Positions 1 to 8,905 are shown, numbered from the stretch's first letter. The stretch is 64,000 nt of DNA from Oscillospiraceae bacterium (GCA_017533485.1 JAFXIC010000072.1:40505-104504), one strand, 5' to 3'. Notes: generated by a model from the sequence alone, not told the origin. Made by a program: numbers and translations.

Positions 1-17
1 TCCGAACATTCAAACTG

Positions 18-41
18 TCTGCTGATTTGCGCAGATTTTTT
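18..41 (+). terminator. possible terminator of an off-window gene
   Basis: A short stem (TCTGC pairing with GCAGA) is followed by a run of six T. It would end a plus-strand transcript entering from the left edge, and it faces the end of the minus-strand DUF554 gene. The stem is only five pairs, so the call is weak. Confidence 0.35.
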
Positions 42-44
42 ATC

Positions 45-725
45 TTATTTTAACACCATACATAAGATAATCGGTACAAATATTGCCGGTAGATAATTCA
101 TCAGTTTGATTTTCGTGATCCCAAGAAGATTCAGTCCAAGCGCGAAAATCAGTACGGAACCTGCACAGGTCATTTCTCCGATTACATAGCTGTTGAGATA
201 TGGCTCCAGAAATTGCGCTAAGATGACAATAGAGCCCTGTAATATCAGCACAGAGCCAGCGGCAAGGATAACACCCCAACCGAGTGTAGAAGCGAGTATA
301 ATTGAAGAAATAAAGTCAAGAATTGCTTTGGTATACTGTGTTTCATGATTTCCGTTTAGTCCTGATTGGAGCGCACCGACAATTGTCATTGCACCAACAC
401 AGAAAAGGAGCGTTGCGCTGATAAAGCCTTCAGCAATTTTCGTATTTTTGGAACCTTTGCATTTGCTTTCGATTTTCTTTCCGAGCGATTCAAGACGGCG
501 ATCGAGATCAAGGAGTGTGCCGATTACCGCGCCGATTACCATAGAAAGCACCAGTACAAGTGTATTTTCGCCGCTCATCATTCCATCGATTCCGATGTAG
601 AGAACAGCGAGTGCGACTGCGGTTGTCAATGCTTTTGCTAATTTTTCGGGCAGTCCCTTTTTAACGAATATTCCAATCAGCGAACCGATAATAACTGTGG
701 CTGTATTGACCAAAACTCCTAACAT
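45..725 (-). CDS. DUF554 family integral membrane protein (YdfK-like)
   Basis: This 226-residue protein is almost entirely hydrophobic, with about six or seven membrane segments. The N-terminal pattern MLGVLVNTATVIIGSLIGI, the LDLDRRLE stretch near residue 72 and the central FCVGAMTIVGALQSGLNG motif are typical of the DUF554 family, whose length it matches. No transport substrate is established for the family. The start is supported by an AGGAGA ribosome site just upstream on the minus strand. It appears to be a single gene separated from the PqqD gene by a terminator. Confidence 0.85.
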   Translation of the reverse strand: MLGVLVNTATVIIGSLIGIFVKKGLPEKLAKALTTAVALAVLYIGIDGMMSGENTLVLVLSMVIGAVIGTLLDLDRRLESLGKKIESKCKGSKNTKIAEGFISATLLFCVGAMTIVGALQSGLNGNHETQYTKAILDFISSIILASTLGWGVILAAGSVLILQGSIVILAQFLEPYLNSYVIGEMTCAGSVLIFALGLNLLGITKIKLMNYLPAIFVPIILCMVLK

Positions 726-819
726 AGCATTCTCCTGACATACATTTTTTCATCTAGTGCATTATAGCATAGTTTAGAGCGTTTGTACAGAGCTGCTCCG
801 GAAGATTCAGTTGATTGCA

Positions 820-857
820 TAAAAAACAGAGATGCATGAGTCTGCATCTCTGTTTTG
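820..857 (-). terminator. intrinsic terminator of the OPT-pqqD pair
   Basis: A perfect 14-base stem (positions 823-836 and 843-856) ends, read on the minus strand, in TTTTTT. It lies directly after the PqqD stop codon and separates that pair from the DUF554 gene. Confidence 0.85.
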
Positions 858-872
858 AGTTGTAGAAAAGAA

Positions 873-1223
873 TTAGCGTGTTTTCCACTGTACAAAGCCG
901 TAGCTTTCGAGAATTTTGAAAAATTGTGCCAGACGTTCGTAGGTAGGGTGAATCTTTTCTCCGAAATGAGCATCCATTTGCGCACCGATTTCGGTGATAT
1001 CTCGTTCCCCATCCATCAGCGGCCATACGAAGCTGCCGATTTCATCCAGATGGATATAAGAAATCTTCGGTTTTTTGAGGAGCTTTTGCGCGATGCGATT
1101 CATAGCTCCCTTATTCTCTACTTCGAGTGTCACAATACCTTCTGTATCCACAGACCATTCCAAACCTTCCGGTCGTACAGGAATGCGCTCCAGATAGTTT
1201 TCGTCTTTCGGTTTCCGACCCAT
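873..1223 (-). CDS. PqqD-like small protein coupled to OPT transporter
   Basis: This 116-residue protein resembles the PqqD family: NRIAQKLLKKPKISYIHLDEIGSFVWPLMDGERDITEIG holds the typical L-D-xx-G-xx-W/hydrophobic then D-G-x-xT-I-x-E-I pattern, and the C-terminal FFKILESYGFVQ helix closes the winged-helix fold. PqqD-type domains usually bind peptide substrates of radical-SAM enzymes, but no radical-SAM gene is near. Its ATG lies one base after the OPT transporter stop codon, so the two are translationally coupled. A role as an accessory to peptide uptake is inference only. Confidence 0.7.
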   Translation of the reverse strand: MGRKPKDENYLERIPVRPEGLEWSVDTEGIVTLEVENKGAMNRIAQKLLKKPKISYIHLDEIGSFVWPLMDGERDITEIGAQMDAHFGEKIHPTYERLAQFFKILESYGFVQWKTR

Positions 1224-1224
1224 A

Positions 1225-3150
1225 TTAGTTGCTGTCCTTTTTCGCTTTCTTCCAGATCGTAAACTTGAGGAGTGTCAGGATGATAATACCAAAGAGTACA
1301 ATACTGCCGATACTTAATACAGCCTCGGGCAGCTGGAACATCTTTGTGAGGTCAATTACATCTGCAACACCAGCGACTGCGAGAATCGCCAGGAGAATAC
1401 CGACAAGACCTTCGCCAGCGATCATACCCGAACAGAAGAGTACACCATCATTGATGATTTCCTTCTTTTTATTCTCTTCTTTCTTCATCTTTTCGAAGAT
1501 CTGGCGAATGATACCGCCTACCATAATGCAGGCATTCAGCTGTACAGGGAGATACACACCGATTGCGAACGGAAGCACGGGAATACCCATAACTTCAACG
1601 AGAACAGCGATGAATGCGCCAACAAACACAAGTCCCCAGGGTAATTCTGCACTCATAACACCTTCGACAATCATCTTCATGAGTGTTGCCTGCGGTGCTG
1701 CAAGTTCTTCGGAACCAAAGCCCCATGCATTATTCAGCAGATAGAGCGTAGCACCGATTGCGAGCGCGGAAGCAACAACACCAATAACTTCACCGATCTG
1801 CTGCTTTTTCGGGGTAGAGCCAAGAAGGAAGCCGGTTTTCAGGTCCTGAGATGTATCGCCGGAAATTGCAGCAATGATACAGATGATAGAACCGATGGAA
1901 ATTGCTGCGGTCATTCCGGCAGCGCCGGTCATACCGGTTGCTTTGAGGATAAGGGTCGAGATCAGGAGGGTTGCAATCGCCATACCGGAAACAGGGTTAT
2001 TACTGCTGCCGACCAGACCGACCATACGGGAAGATACGGTTGCAAAGAAGAATCCGAATACAACAATAATGATTGCGCCGAGAAGATTTACGGGAACTGC
2101 GGGAATCAGCCAGATGAGAAGTGTCAGAACTGCGATTGAAGCCAGAACGATCTTCATGCTGACATCCTGTTCGGTACGAAGGTTCGATGCACCTGTACCG
2201 CTTCCCATGCCCTTCAGTGCGTCCTTGAAAGTGCGAATGATAAGCGGAAGAGACTTGATCAGACTGATGATACCGCCCGCTGCGAGTGCGCCGGCACCGA
2301 TGTAACGGATATAATTGCTCCAGATACCGCTTGCGCCCTCTGCTTCGAAAATCTGAAGAATGCTCTGATCTGTGCCGGGGTAGATAACGGCATCGCCGCC
2401 GAACATGACAATCAGCGGAATCAGAACCAGCCAGCTCAGTACACCGCCGGCAAACATATAGGATGAAATACGGAAACCGCAGATATATCCTACACTCATA
2501 ACGGCAGGATAGATCTGAGTACCGATTTCTCCGGCATAGCCCTTCACGCGGAATGATACTTCACCCGGAACAGCCTTGATGCCGTCGATGATAAATTTAA
2601 ACAGTGCGGCAAAGCCCATACCTGCAAATACAGTCGAAGCATTTGAGCCGCCTTCTTCGCCTGCGAGCAGAACTTCTGCACAAGCGGTGCCTTCCGGATA
2701 GGGAAGTACACCATGCTCACGGACGATCAGGGCGTTTCTCAGGGGTACCATGAAGAAAACACCGAGGAGACCGCCGATCATGGCGATCAGAGTGATTTCG
2801 AGAATACCGGGCATTTCGATGCCCAGAGAATCATCCGCAGCCCAGAGAAACAGTGCCGGAATGGTGAAAATTGCACCTGCCGCGACAGATTCACCGGCGG
2901 AACCAATCGTCTGTACCACATTGCTTTCGAGAATGGAATTCTTTTTCATGATTACGCGGATAACGCCCATAGCGATAACCGCTGCCGGGATAGATGCGGA
3001 TACGGTCATACCGACTCGTAAGCCAAGATATGCATTGGCAGCTCCGAAGATCACAGCCAGCAGCACACCGATTATAATAGATGTGACCGTTAGCTCCGGT
3101 GTCACCTTGGACGCCGGAATATAGGGTTTGAATTCTGTCTTTTTGTCCAT
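1225..3150 (-). CDS. OPT family oligopeptide transporter
   Basis: This 641-residue membrane protein has about 14-16 hydrophobic segments. It shows the hallmarks of the OPT superfamily: FGAANAYLGLRVGMTVSASIPAAV near the N-terminus, YPEGTACAEVL near residue 150, and NPVSGMAIATL in the second half. OPT proteins import peptides or metal chelates using a proton gradient. ATG 3150 is chosen because GGAGG sits five bases upstream; an in-frame TTG four codons earlier overlaps that site. A sigma-A promoter lies at 3201-3229. The gene is followed without gap by the PqqD-like gene, and the PepD dipeptidase gene lies just upstream in the same direction, consistent with peptide use. Confidence 0.9.
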   Translation of the reverse strand: MDKKTEFKPYIPASKVTPELTVTSIIIGVLLAVIFGAANAYLGLRVGMTVSASIPAAVIAMGVIRVIMKKNSILESNVVQTIGSAGESVAAGAIFTIPALFLWAADDSLGIEMPGILEITLIAMIGGLLGVFFMVPLRNALIVREHGVLPYPEGTACAEVLLAGEEGGSNASTVFAGMGFAALFKFIIDGIKAVPGEVSFRVKGYAGEIGTQIYPAVMSVGYICGFRISSYMFAGGVLSWLVLIPLIVMFGGDAVIYPGTDQSILQIFEAEGASGIWSNYIRYIGAGALAAGGIISLIKSLPLIIRTFKDALKGMGSGTGASNLRTEQDVSMKIVLASIAVLTLLIWLIPAVPVNLLGAIIIVVFGFFFATVSSRMVGLVGSSNNPVSGMAIATLLISTLILKATGMTGAAGMTAAISIGSIICIIAAISGDTSQDLKTGFLLGSTPKKQQIGEVIGVVASALAIGATLYLLNNAWGFGSEELAAPQATLMKMIVEGVMSAELPWGLVFVGAFIAVLVEVMGIPVLPFAIGVYLPVQLNACIMVGGIIRQIFEKMKKEENKKKEIINDGVLFCSGMIAGEGLVGILLAILAVAGVADVIDLTKMFQLPEAVLSIGSIVLFGIIILTLLKFTIWKKAKKDSN

Positions 3151-3200
3151 TTTAACCTCCAAATCGCCATATTTTTCTTTATGGCGGTACTCGTTCGATA

Positions 3201-3229
3201 ATTATAACATATTTCGACAAGAAATGCAA
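3201..3229 (-). promoter_or_regulatory. sigma-A type promoter for OPT-pqqD
   Basis: On the minus strand TTGCAT (-35) and TATAAT (-10) are separated by 17 bases, ending about 50 bases before the OPT start codon. It lies in the 108-base gap between pepD and the transporter gene. Confidence 0.7.
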
Positions 3230-3258
3230 TAGGTTTTGTGCGATTTTTGAAAAATATT

Positions 3259-4716
3259 TCAACGGCTGCGGCGCAGGATTTCTTTGACATATTCCCATAC
3301 ACGGGCGGCAGATGCGACATCCAACCGTTCCTTGGGTGTATGAATATCGGCAATATCCGGCCCAATGGATACGATATCTGCGTCCTTGATTTTCTTTGCA
3401 AAGATACCGCATTCCAGACCGGCGTGAATCCCTGCGACAATGGGTTCTTTTCCGTACTGCTCGCGGAAAACCTCGATCATCCGATCGCGTAAGGGCGAGT
3501 TTTTGCGGTATTCCCAGGCCGGATATTCGGATGAAAGCGTCATTTCTACAAAGTCAATTTCATCACCGATGGATTTGGTAAAGTCACGAACGGTTCCCGC
3601 AACCACTTCTTTGCCGCCTTCGGAATTGCTGCGGATCAGGAAATCACAGTGCAGCTCAGAATCTTTCAGTTCCAGAACGCCAAGATTCAAAGAAGTTTCA
3701 ACCATGTCTTCGATGCTGTCACTCATGGTCTGTACACCGGTCGGGAAGCATCTGAGAAAATCATACATATCATATAGATAGCATTTGTTTTTGAGATATT
3801 TGACTTTGCCGCGGGTATCAATTTCTTTGACGGAGAATAAAAGACCGGGATCGGTATCACCGCCGTACTTTTGATCATTGCAGTGTTTCACGATTTGTTG
3901 GAGTGTGTCGAGCTTTTCGTCATCCGAACCGATGATGACAGAAGCATTCTGGGGAATGACATTCATTTTTCCGCCGCCGGAAATGGTTCCGAAATAACAA
4001 TCAGTAATGTGTTTGAGCGGTTTGCTGAGCATTTTAAAAGCATTCAGTCTGCCCTTTCCGATATCAGCACCGGAATGACCGCCGAGCAGACCGGAAACGG
4101 AAATTTCATATTCATATGCAGGTCTATGATATTGCTGGCTGAGTTCAAATACACAGTGAGCTGTAATGCCGCCCGCACAGCTGACGGTCAGAACGCCTTC
4201 TTTCTCGGAGTCAATATTCAGAATTTTGGTTCCACTTATAAGAGCCGGATCAAAATCCATAGCACCGTACATACCGGTTTCCTCGTCACGTGTGATGAGC
4301 GCTTCAATCGGGGGATGGGGGATATCATCAGAATCGAGGATGGCAAAGATGTAGGCGAGTGCGATACCGTCATCTCCGCCCAATGTCGTGCCGTCTGCCC
4401 AGACGTATTTTCCGTCGGTCATAAGTGTTAATCCATCGGTATCCATATTTTGGGTACAGTCAGCGTTTTTTTCACAGACCATGTCCATATGTCCCTGTAT
4501 AATCAGCGGTTCGCTGTTTTCATAGCCGGCGGTACCGGGGGCGTAGATAATGACATTGCCTGTTGCATCATAAATCGCCTTCAGCCCACGCTGCTTGGCA
4601 AAATTCATGCAATAGTCGGCAATTTGTGCCGTGTTGCCGGAACCATGAGGGATTTGTGAGATTTCCTCAAAGAACATAAAAACTTTCCGGGGTTCGAGAT
4701 CTTTTAAAACGTGCAT
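3259..4716 (-). CDS. pepD: aminoacyl-histidine dipeptidase (peptidase D, M20 family)
   Basis: This 485-residue cytosolic zinc peptidase splits dipeptides such as Xaa-His. Metal and catalytic motifs are present in order: GHMDMVCEK near residue 78, WADGTTLGGDDGIALAYI near 110, TRDEETGMYGA near 143 with the general-base Glu pair, and LNIDSEKEGVL. The C-terminal HAGLECGIF carries a further conserved His and Glu. Length matches E. coli PepD (485 residues). A GGAGGAAA ribosome site precedes the ATG and a promoter is at 4769-4797. It stands just upstream of an OPT peptide transporter, suggesting a peptide-use neighbourhood. Confidence 0.93.
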   Translation of the reverse strand: MHVLKDLEPRKVFMFFEEISQIPHGSGNTAQIADYCMNFAKQRGLKAIYDATGNVIIYAPGTAGYENSEPLIIQGHMDMVCEKNADCTQNMDTDGLTLMTDGKYVWADGTTLGGDDGIALAYIFAILDSDDIPHPPIEALITRDEETGMYGAMDFDPALISGTKILNIDSEKEGVLTVSCAGGITAHCVFELSQQYHRPAYEYEISVSGLLGGHSGADIGKGRLNAFKMLSKPLKHITDCYFGTISGGGKMNVIPQNASVIIGSDDEKLDTLQQIVKHCNDQKYGGDTDPGLLFSVKEIDTRGKVKYLKNKCYLYDMYDFLRCFPTGVQTMSDSIEDMVETSLNLGVLELKDSELHCDFLIRSNSEGGKEVVAGTVRDFTKSIGDEIDFVEMTLSSEYPAWEYRKNSPLRDRMIEVFREQYGKEPIVAGIHAGLECGIFAKKIKDADIVSIGPDIADIHTPKERLDVASAARVWEYVKEILRRSR

Positions 4717-4768
4717 AGTTTCCTCCTATATCCGCCGCTTTTGAAACGACGGTAAATTTCATACAAAT

Positions 4769-4797
4769 ATTATACATGATTTTATTATTTTTTGCAA
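4769..4797 (-). promoter_or_regulatory. sigma-A type promoter for pepD
   Basis: TTGCAA and TATAAT are spaced by 17 bases on the minus strand, about 50 bases ahead of the pepD ATG. Confidence 0.7.
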
Positions 4798-4957
4798 GTT
4801 TATATTTGGGGTTATTATAGTTTCTAAACTTTCAGACTGGCTCATACGAATGGTAGTATACATATATAGTTCTGTAAAAAGGGGGAAGCATCTTGAATGC
4901 GAATCGGAATATTGAAGGGAGCTTTAAAAATAAAACACAAAAAGTAGCCGAATTGGA
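4798..4957. other. intergenic spacer, no gene supported
   Basis: The 348-base gap between pepD and the zinc-ribbon gene (4717-5064) is AT-rich and holds the two divergent promoters. A 30-codon TTG-initiated frame at about 4893-4985, preceded by AAGGGGGAAG, could be a small peptide, but it overlaps the downstream -10 box and has no recognisable features. No RNA element was recognised. Confidence 0.5.
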
Positions 4958-4986
4958 TTGCAATTTCATAAAAGATATGATATAAT
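4958..4986 (+). promoter_or_regulatory. sigma-A type promoter for zinc-ribbon gene
   Basis: TTGCAA at 4958-4963 and TATAAT at 4981-4986 are separated by 17 bases, about 80 bases before the ATG at 5065. Confidence 0.75.
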
Positions 4987-5064
4987 CAATTTATATTGTG
5001 CAGCAGTAGTCTCGCTGTCGATATCAGAACGTAATGCATCGAACATACAAGGAGGTATACAATT

Positions 5065-5940
5065 ATGGGATTGTTTGACAAAAAGTATTGCAACATCTGC
5101 GGAGAGAAAATCGGTCTCCTCGGAAATCGCAAGCTCGATGATGGCAACTGTTGTAAAGATTGTGCACGGAAGTTGTCACCGTGGTTTACGGAACGCCGTC
5201 ATTCGACTATTGAGGAAATTAAGGAACAGCTTGCTTATCGTGAACAGAATCAACTGACGCTCAACGGTTTTTCTGTGTCCAGAGTCATCGGCGATAATTA
5301 TAAGATGTATATCGAGGAAGTCAATGGAATCCCGTCGCGGTTTTTTGTCACAGACGAGAAAGATTATCTGGAGAAAAACCCGGATGTCGTATCATTTTCG
5401 GATGTTGTATCCTGCATTCCGGATGTAAAGGTCAGAGATGAGGAGAAAAAACGCAGAACCGACAGCGGAGAAATGGTAAGCTATCATCCGCCGCGTTTTG
5501 AGCACCACTATGATTTTTACGTGGAGATTGATGTCCGCAATAATCCATATTTTGATAAAATGCGCTTTAAACTCAATCTGACCACGGTCACGCTCGAAAC
5601 CGTCGGAACAATGAACGGTGCGTTCACCGGATTGATTGGGAATGGCTTTGGACCGCAGATGATGGGATCAACACTCGACCATAGACGTTATCAGGAATAT
5701 CAGTCTATGTGTGAAAAGATTTGTCAGGCTGTCGAGGACGGAAAACGAGGCGCTTCCGTTATGGCAGCAATGAATGAAATGGCTGCACAGAATCGCGCTG
5801 CCGTACCGACTGCACCAGCCGTGCCGACTACGCCTCCGGCTGCACCGGTTAGCTCCGGTCCGAAATTCTGTCCGAACTGCGGTTCTCCTGCCAGCGGCGG
5901 TAAATTCTGTCAGAACTGCGGCGGAAGTCTTACAATCTGA
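5065..5940 (+). CDS. double zinc-ribbon protein with DUF4428-like N-terminus
   Basis: This 291-residue protein has a Cys4 zinc ribbon at each end. The N-terminal CNICGEKIG...CCKDCARKLSPWF (residues 8-43) is of DUF4428 type. The C-terminal FCPNCGSPASGGKFCQNCGG is a canonical two-CxxC ribbon joined by an Ala/Pro-rich linker. The middle part (about 50-215) is soluble and contains a beta-rich segment of unknown fold. There is no signal peptide or membrane helix, so it should be cytosolic. Such proteins usually act as scaffolds or regulators, but function here is unknown. An AAGGAGG ribosome site fixes the start, and the gene has its own promoter and terminator. Confidence 0.75.
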   Translation: MGLFDKKYCNICGEKIGLLGNRKLDDGNCCKDCARKLSPWFTERRHSTIEEIKEQLAYREQNQLTLNGFSVSRVIGDNYKMYIEEVNGIPSRFFVTDEKDYLEKNPDVVSFSDVVSCIPDVKVRDEEKKRRTDSGEMVSYHPPRFEHHYDFYVEIDVRNNPYFDKMRFKLNLTTVTLETVGTMNGAFTGLIGNGFGPQMMGSTLDHRRYQEYQSMCEKICQAVEDGKRGASVMAAMNEMAAQNRAAVPTAPAVPTTPPAAPVSSGPKFCPNCGSPASGGKFCQNCGGSLTI

Positions 5941-5959
5941 AGATACAAAGGCTATTGTA

Positions 5960-5991
5960 AAAGCGGAAACTGTCATGGTTTCCGCTTTTTT
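5960..5991 (+). terminator. intrinsic terminator
   Basis: AAGCGGAAAC pairs with GTTTCCGCTT around a 7-base loop and is followed by a T run. It ends the zinc-ribbon gene 20 bases after the stop codon. Confidence 0.9.
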
Positions 5992-6242
5992 ATAGGAATC
6001 ATTCAAATGATAGGAATTTACGATCACAAACAGTCATGGAAACAAAGGATATTCTACATTCATTTGTTAATGGTGCACAAATTTTGGGAGTAAAGTTTTC
6101 TGTCTATAAAAAATTATTCATTGTCTGTTCATAAAATATCCATATAATTGGGTGAATTATACGATATAATGATAATGGTGTTGGTATGTCTGCCAACATA
6201 AATTTAAGAGAGGGCATAAAATTAATGCGAGAGGGGATTTTT
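5992..6242 (+). promoter_or_regulatory. leader and probable promoter region of the GH9 cellulase gene
   Basis: This 250-base AT-rich gap has a clear TATAAT at 6165-6170 but no good -35 box 17 bases upstream, unlike most promoters in this window. The transcript leader would be about 65 bases. A weak -35 suggests an activator may be needed, which is inference. No riboswitch fold was recognised. Confidence 0.45.
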
Positions 6243-8774
6243 ATGAAAAGAAATTTCATTCAAAAACTTGGCGCTGTATGCCTCGGCGCCGCCATTACCG
6301 CAAGTACATTCTGCTTGCCGAGTAATGGAAACACTCCTATGGTAGCAAATGCTGCCGGCAGCGATAACTATGCAAAATTGCTTCAGTATTCGCTGTATTT
6401 CTATGATGCCAATATGTGCGGCAAGGAAGTTGACACAAAGTCGGCTATCACATGGAGAGGCAACTGCCATACCGATGATGAAATCGATGGCGGTTTCCAC
6501 GACGCAGGCGACCATGCAATGTTCGGTCTTCCGCAGGGCTTTACTGCTTCTGTTCTCGGATGGAGCTACTATGAGTTCAAGGATGCCTACGTCAAAACCG
6601 GTCAGGCTGACCACCTCAAGATGATCGTCGATCACTTCTGTGATTTCTTCAAGAGATCTACAAAGCTCAATGGAAATAGTGTTTCGAGCTTCCTCTATCA
6701 GAAGGGCGACGGTACCGAGGATCACAGCTACTGGGGTGCACCCGAAAAGCAGGGCGGCGGCAGAAAGATGTTCTGGACTTCGAATAGTGCCAGCGACATC
6801 GCAGCTGACTATGCAGCAGCACTCGCGCTGAACTACATCAACTTCAAGGATTCCGAAGACCTGAAATATGCTGAGGCACTTTATAACTTCTCGACTGCAC
6901 ATAACAAATGCGAGTCGAACGGTCCCAGCGGTTTCTATCTGGCAAACGGCTGTACACCTACCGATGAACAGGCAAATGCAGCAGGATGGCTCTATCTTGC
7001 AACGAATAATGACAAGTATAAGAATGACTGTGCAAGCAAGCAGACACAGTATCTTGGCTGGTGTGACGGCTGGGATAACAGAGGTCTTGGCGCAGCTTGT
7101 GTTTATGCGCATATTACCGGTGACTGGGGTAAGGTCAACAGCTTCCTCGGCGGTTATGCAAACAACAACAACTACCTCTGCATGGATGACTGGGGTAGCG
7201 CACGTCTGAACTGCTCGATGCAGATGTCTATGCTCGTTGCAACAAAGAATTCCAGTGCGAATTATGGCAACTGGGCAAAGGGTCAGATGAACTACATTCT
7301 TGGCGAGAACCCGTTTAATGTATGCTTTGTTACCGGCTTTGCTTCCAATTCTGCAAAGAATACTCACCACAGAGCAGCTTCCGGCTATCAGGGTTATGGC
7401 GATGGCATGAGCGAAAACACAACAACTTACCATCCTACAAACGGTAAGACACTGATCGGTGCTCTGACCGGCGGCCCCAACAAGAACGGACAGTACAAGG
7501 ATGTTCTGAATGACTATATGTGTAACGAGGTTGCTATCGACTATAATGCTGGTCTTGTCGGCGCAGCAGCAGGTCTCTATCAGCTCTATGGTACCGGTTC
7601 GACCGATACTTCTATCGTAGGCGTTGATAAGATTTATAGCGGCAGCTCCGATATTACCACTACACCTTCGAACTCCGGTTCTACCTCGACTTCTACCACC
7701 ACTACAACAACCACTACTTCGACTCCGCACGGCGATACATCCGGTGATGTTGTACTGACTGTTGGCAAGGATATCGAGCAGGGTACTGAAAAGGGCGATG
7801 ACGGTGAGATCAATAACTATGTTGAATTCGCTCCGCAGGGTGCAAAGTCTGTTACGCTTTACTATTCCGTCAGCTCCAATGATACTGAGAGTGCAGGCGC
7901 ATTCGGTACATGGAACGGTGACTGGGCACAGGAAGACTTCAATGTTGCAGTTAAGAACGGCAAGGTAGAAGTTTCTTACGATGTACCTTCTAATGTTGGT
8001 CAGACCATTAAGGCAATGGTATTCTGGCCGCATGGCAATGCAATCAAGATTGAAAAGGTTGTTCTCCATAAGGGTGGTTCTTCCTCCGGTACTGTTACAA
8101 CCGCTCCGCCTACCAGCACTGATGTTGTTCTGACAGTTGGCAAGGATATTGAGCAGGGTACCGAAAAGGGCGATGACGGCGAGATCAATAACTATGTTGA
8201 ATTTGCTCCGCAGGGCGCAAAGTCCGCAACTCTCTATTACTCCGTAACTTCCAATGACACCGAGAGTGCTGGTGCATTTGGTACATGGAATGGTGACTGG
8301 GAGCAGGAAGACTTCAATGTTGCAGTTAAGAACGGTAAGGTAGAGGTTACTTACACCATTCCTTCCAATGTTGGTCAGACTGTTAAGGCAATGGTCTTCT
8401 GGCCGCATGGCAATGCTGTCAAGATTGAAAAGGTTGTTCTTCATAAGTCCGGCACTGCAACAACTACCAAAACCACAACTACTACATCGAAAACCACTAC
8501 AACCACTACTACTACTTCTAAAACAACTACAACCACAACTACCACCACCACAACAACCACTACCTCGGCTCCGAAGGTAACAAAGCTTGGTGATGCAAAC
8601 TGTGATGGAGAGGTCGATATCAGTGACGTTATCTTTACTGCAAGAATTGCTACTGAAGATACTGCACTCCGTATCACTTCCCAGGGTAAGCTGAATGCAG
8701 ATATCGACTCTAACAATGTGATTTCTGCTAAGGATGCATCTGAAATCCTTCGCATTATCGCAAAGCTGAGATAA
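6243..8774 (+). CDS. GH9 cellulase with two tandem CBMs and dockerin
   Basis: This secreted 843-residue endoglucanase-type enzyme begins with a signal peptide (MKRNFIQKLGAVCLGAA, cleavage near ANAAG). The GH9 domain spans about residues 38-458: DGGFHDAGDH carries the catalytic Asp pair (D87, D90), THHRAASG the substrate-binding His/Arg, and CNEVAIDYNAG the general acid Glu (E429). Thr-rich linkers then separate two nearly identical 109-residue modules (nt 7746-8072 and 8121-8447) resembling the ruminococcal beta-glucan-binding modules (CBM79/DUF5620 type, family uncertain). A long polythreonine linker precedes a C-terminal dockerin with two Ca-binding repeats ([24 protein letters not shown]). 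ATG 6243 is preferred over upstream in-frame starts because GAGAGGGG precedes it and the signal peptide starts there. Confidence 0.93.
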   Translation: MKRNFIQKLGAVCLGAAITASTFCLPSNGNTPMVANAAGSDNYAKLLQYSLYFYDANMCGKEVDTKSAITWRGNCHTDDEIDGGFHDAGDHAMFGLPQGFTASVLGWSYYEFKDAYVKTGQADHLKMIVDHFCDFFKRSTKLNGNSVSSFLYQKGDGTEDHSYWGAPEKQGGGRKMFWTSNSASDIAADYAAALALNYINFKDSEDLKYAEALYNFSTAHNKCESNGPSGFYLANGCTPTDEQANAAGWLYLATNNDKYKNDCASKQTQYLGWCDGWDNRGLGAACVYAHITGDWGKVNSFLGGYANNNNYLCMDDWGSARLNCSMQMSMLVATKNSSANYGNWAKGQMNYILGENPFNVCFVTGFASNSAKNTHHRAASGYQGYGDGMSENTTTYHPTNGKTLIGALTGGPNKNGQYKDVLNDYMCNEVAIDYNAGLVGAAAGLYQLYGTGSTDTSIVGVDKIYSGSSDITTTPSNSGSTSTSTTTTTTTTSTPHGDTSGDVVLTVGKDIEQGTEKGDDGEINNYVEFAPQGAKSVTLYYSVSSNDTESAGAFGTWNGDWAQEDFNVAVKNGKVEVSYDVPSNVGQTIKAMVFWPHGNAIKIEKVVLHKGGSSSGTVTTAPPTSTDVVLTVGKDIEQGTEKGDDGEINNYVEFAPQGAKSATLYYSVTSNDTESAGAFGTWNGDWEQEDFNVAVKNGKVEVTYTIPSNVGQTVKAMVFWPHGNAVKIEKVVLHKSGTATTTKTTTTTSKTTTTTTTTSKTTTTTTTTTTTTTTSAPKVTKLGDANCDGEVDISDVIFTARIATEDTALRITSQGKLNADIDSNNVISAKDASEILRIIAKLR
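7746..8072 (+). repeat. CBM-encoding tandem repeat, copy 1
   Basis: This 327-base unit encodes a 109-residue beta-sandwich-like module beginning DVVLTVGKDIEQGTEKGDDG and ending VVLHK. It is nearly identical to the unit at 8121-8447; most nucleotide differences are silent third-position changes, indicating duplication followed by purifying selection. Confidence 0.9.
8121..8447 (+). repeat. CBM-encoding tandem repeat, copy 2
   Basis: Same length and frame as copy 1. Protein differences are few and conservative (for example SVTLYYSVSS against SATLYYSVTS, and WAQEDF against WEQEDF). Aromatic residues that could stack on glucan (WNGDW, FWPHG) are kept in both copies. Confidence 0.9.
8460..8563 (+). 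repeat. ACN triplet repeat encoding polythreonine linker
   Basis: Almost every codon is ACA, ACC or ACT, interrupted by a few Lys and Ser codons, giving a flexible linker between the second CBM and the dockerin. Similar ACN tracts occur in the GH5 dockerin gene near 14175 and in the sensor kinase gene near 36750. Confidence 0.9.
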
Positions 8775-8818
8775 TTAGATTTTACATTCAGTCTTGATCT
8801 GATACAAGAAGTAGTGAA

Positions 8819-8854
8819 AAGTCCGAAAGGTTTTAAAGCCTTTCGGACTTTTTC
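8819..8854 (+). terminator. intrinsic terminator of GH9 gene
   Basis: AAGTCCGAAAGG pairs perfectly with CCTTTCGGACTT and is followed by T residues, 45 bases after the stop codon. Confidence 0.92.
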
Positions 8855-8876
8855 TGTATAATATTTCAAATAGCTG

Positions 8877-8905
8877 TTGACATTATCGGGGGAAAGTGAT
8901 ATAAT
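8877..8905 (+). promoter_or_regulatory. consensus sigma-A promoter for glnA
   Basis: A perfect TTGACA (8877-8882), a 17-base spacer and a perfect TATAAT (8900-8905) give a leader of about 75 bases before the glnA ATG. Confidence 0.88.

Noticed and set aside
4893-4985. 30-codon TTG-started frame after a ribosome-site-like AAGGGGGAAG
   Set aside because: It overlaps the promoter of the next gene, has no recognisable features and an uncommon start; too weak to call.
6222-8444. Very long antisense open frame (740 codons) opposite the GH9 gene
   Set aside because: It mirrors the codon bias and ACN repeats of the real gene, has no ribosome site, domains or plausible composition, and the plus strand encodes a complete enzyme.
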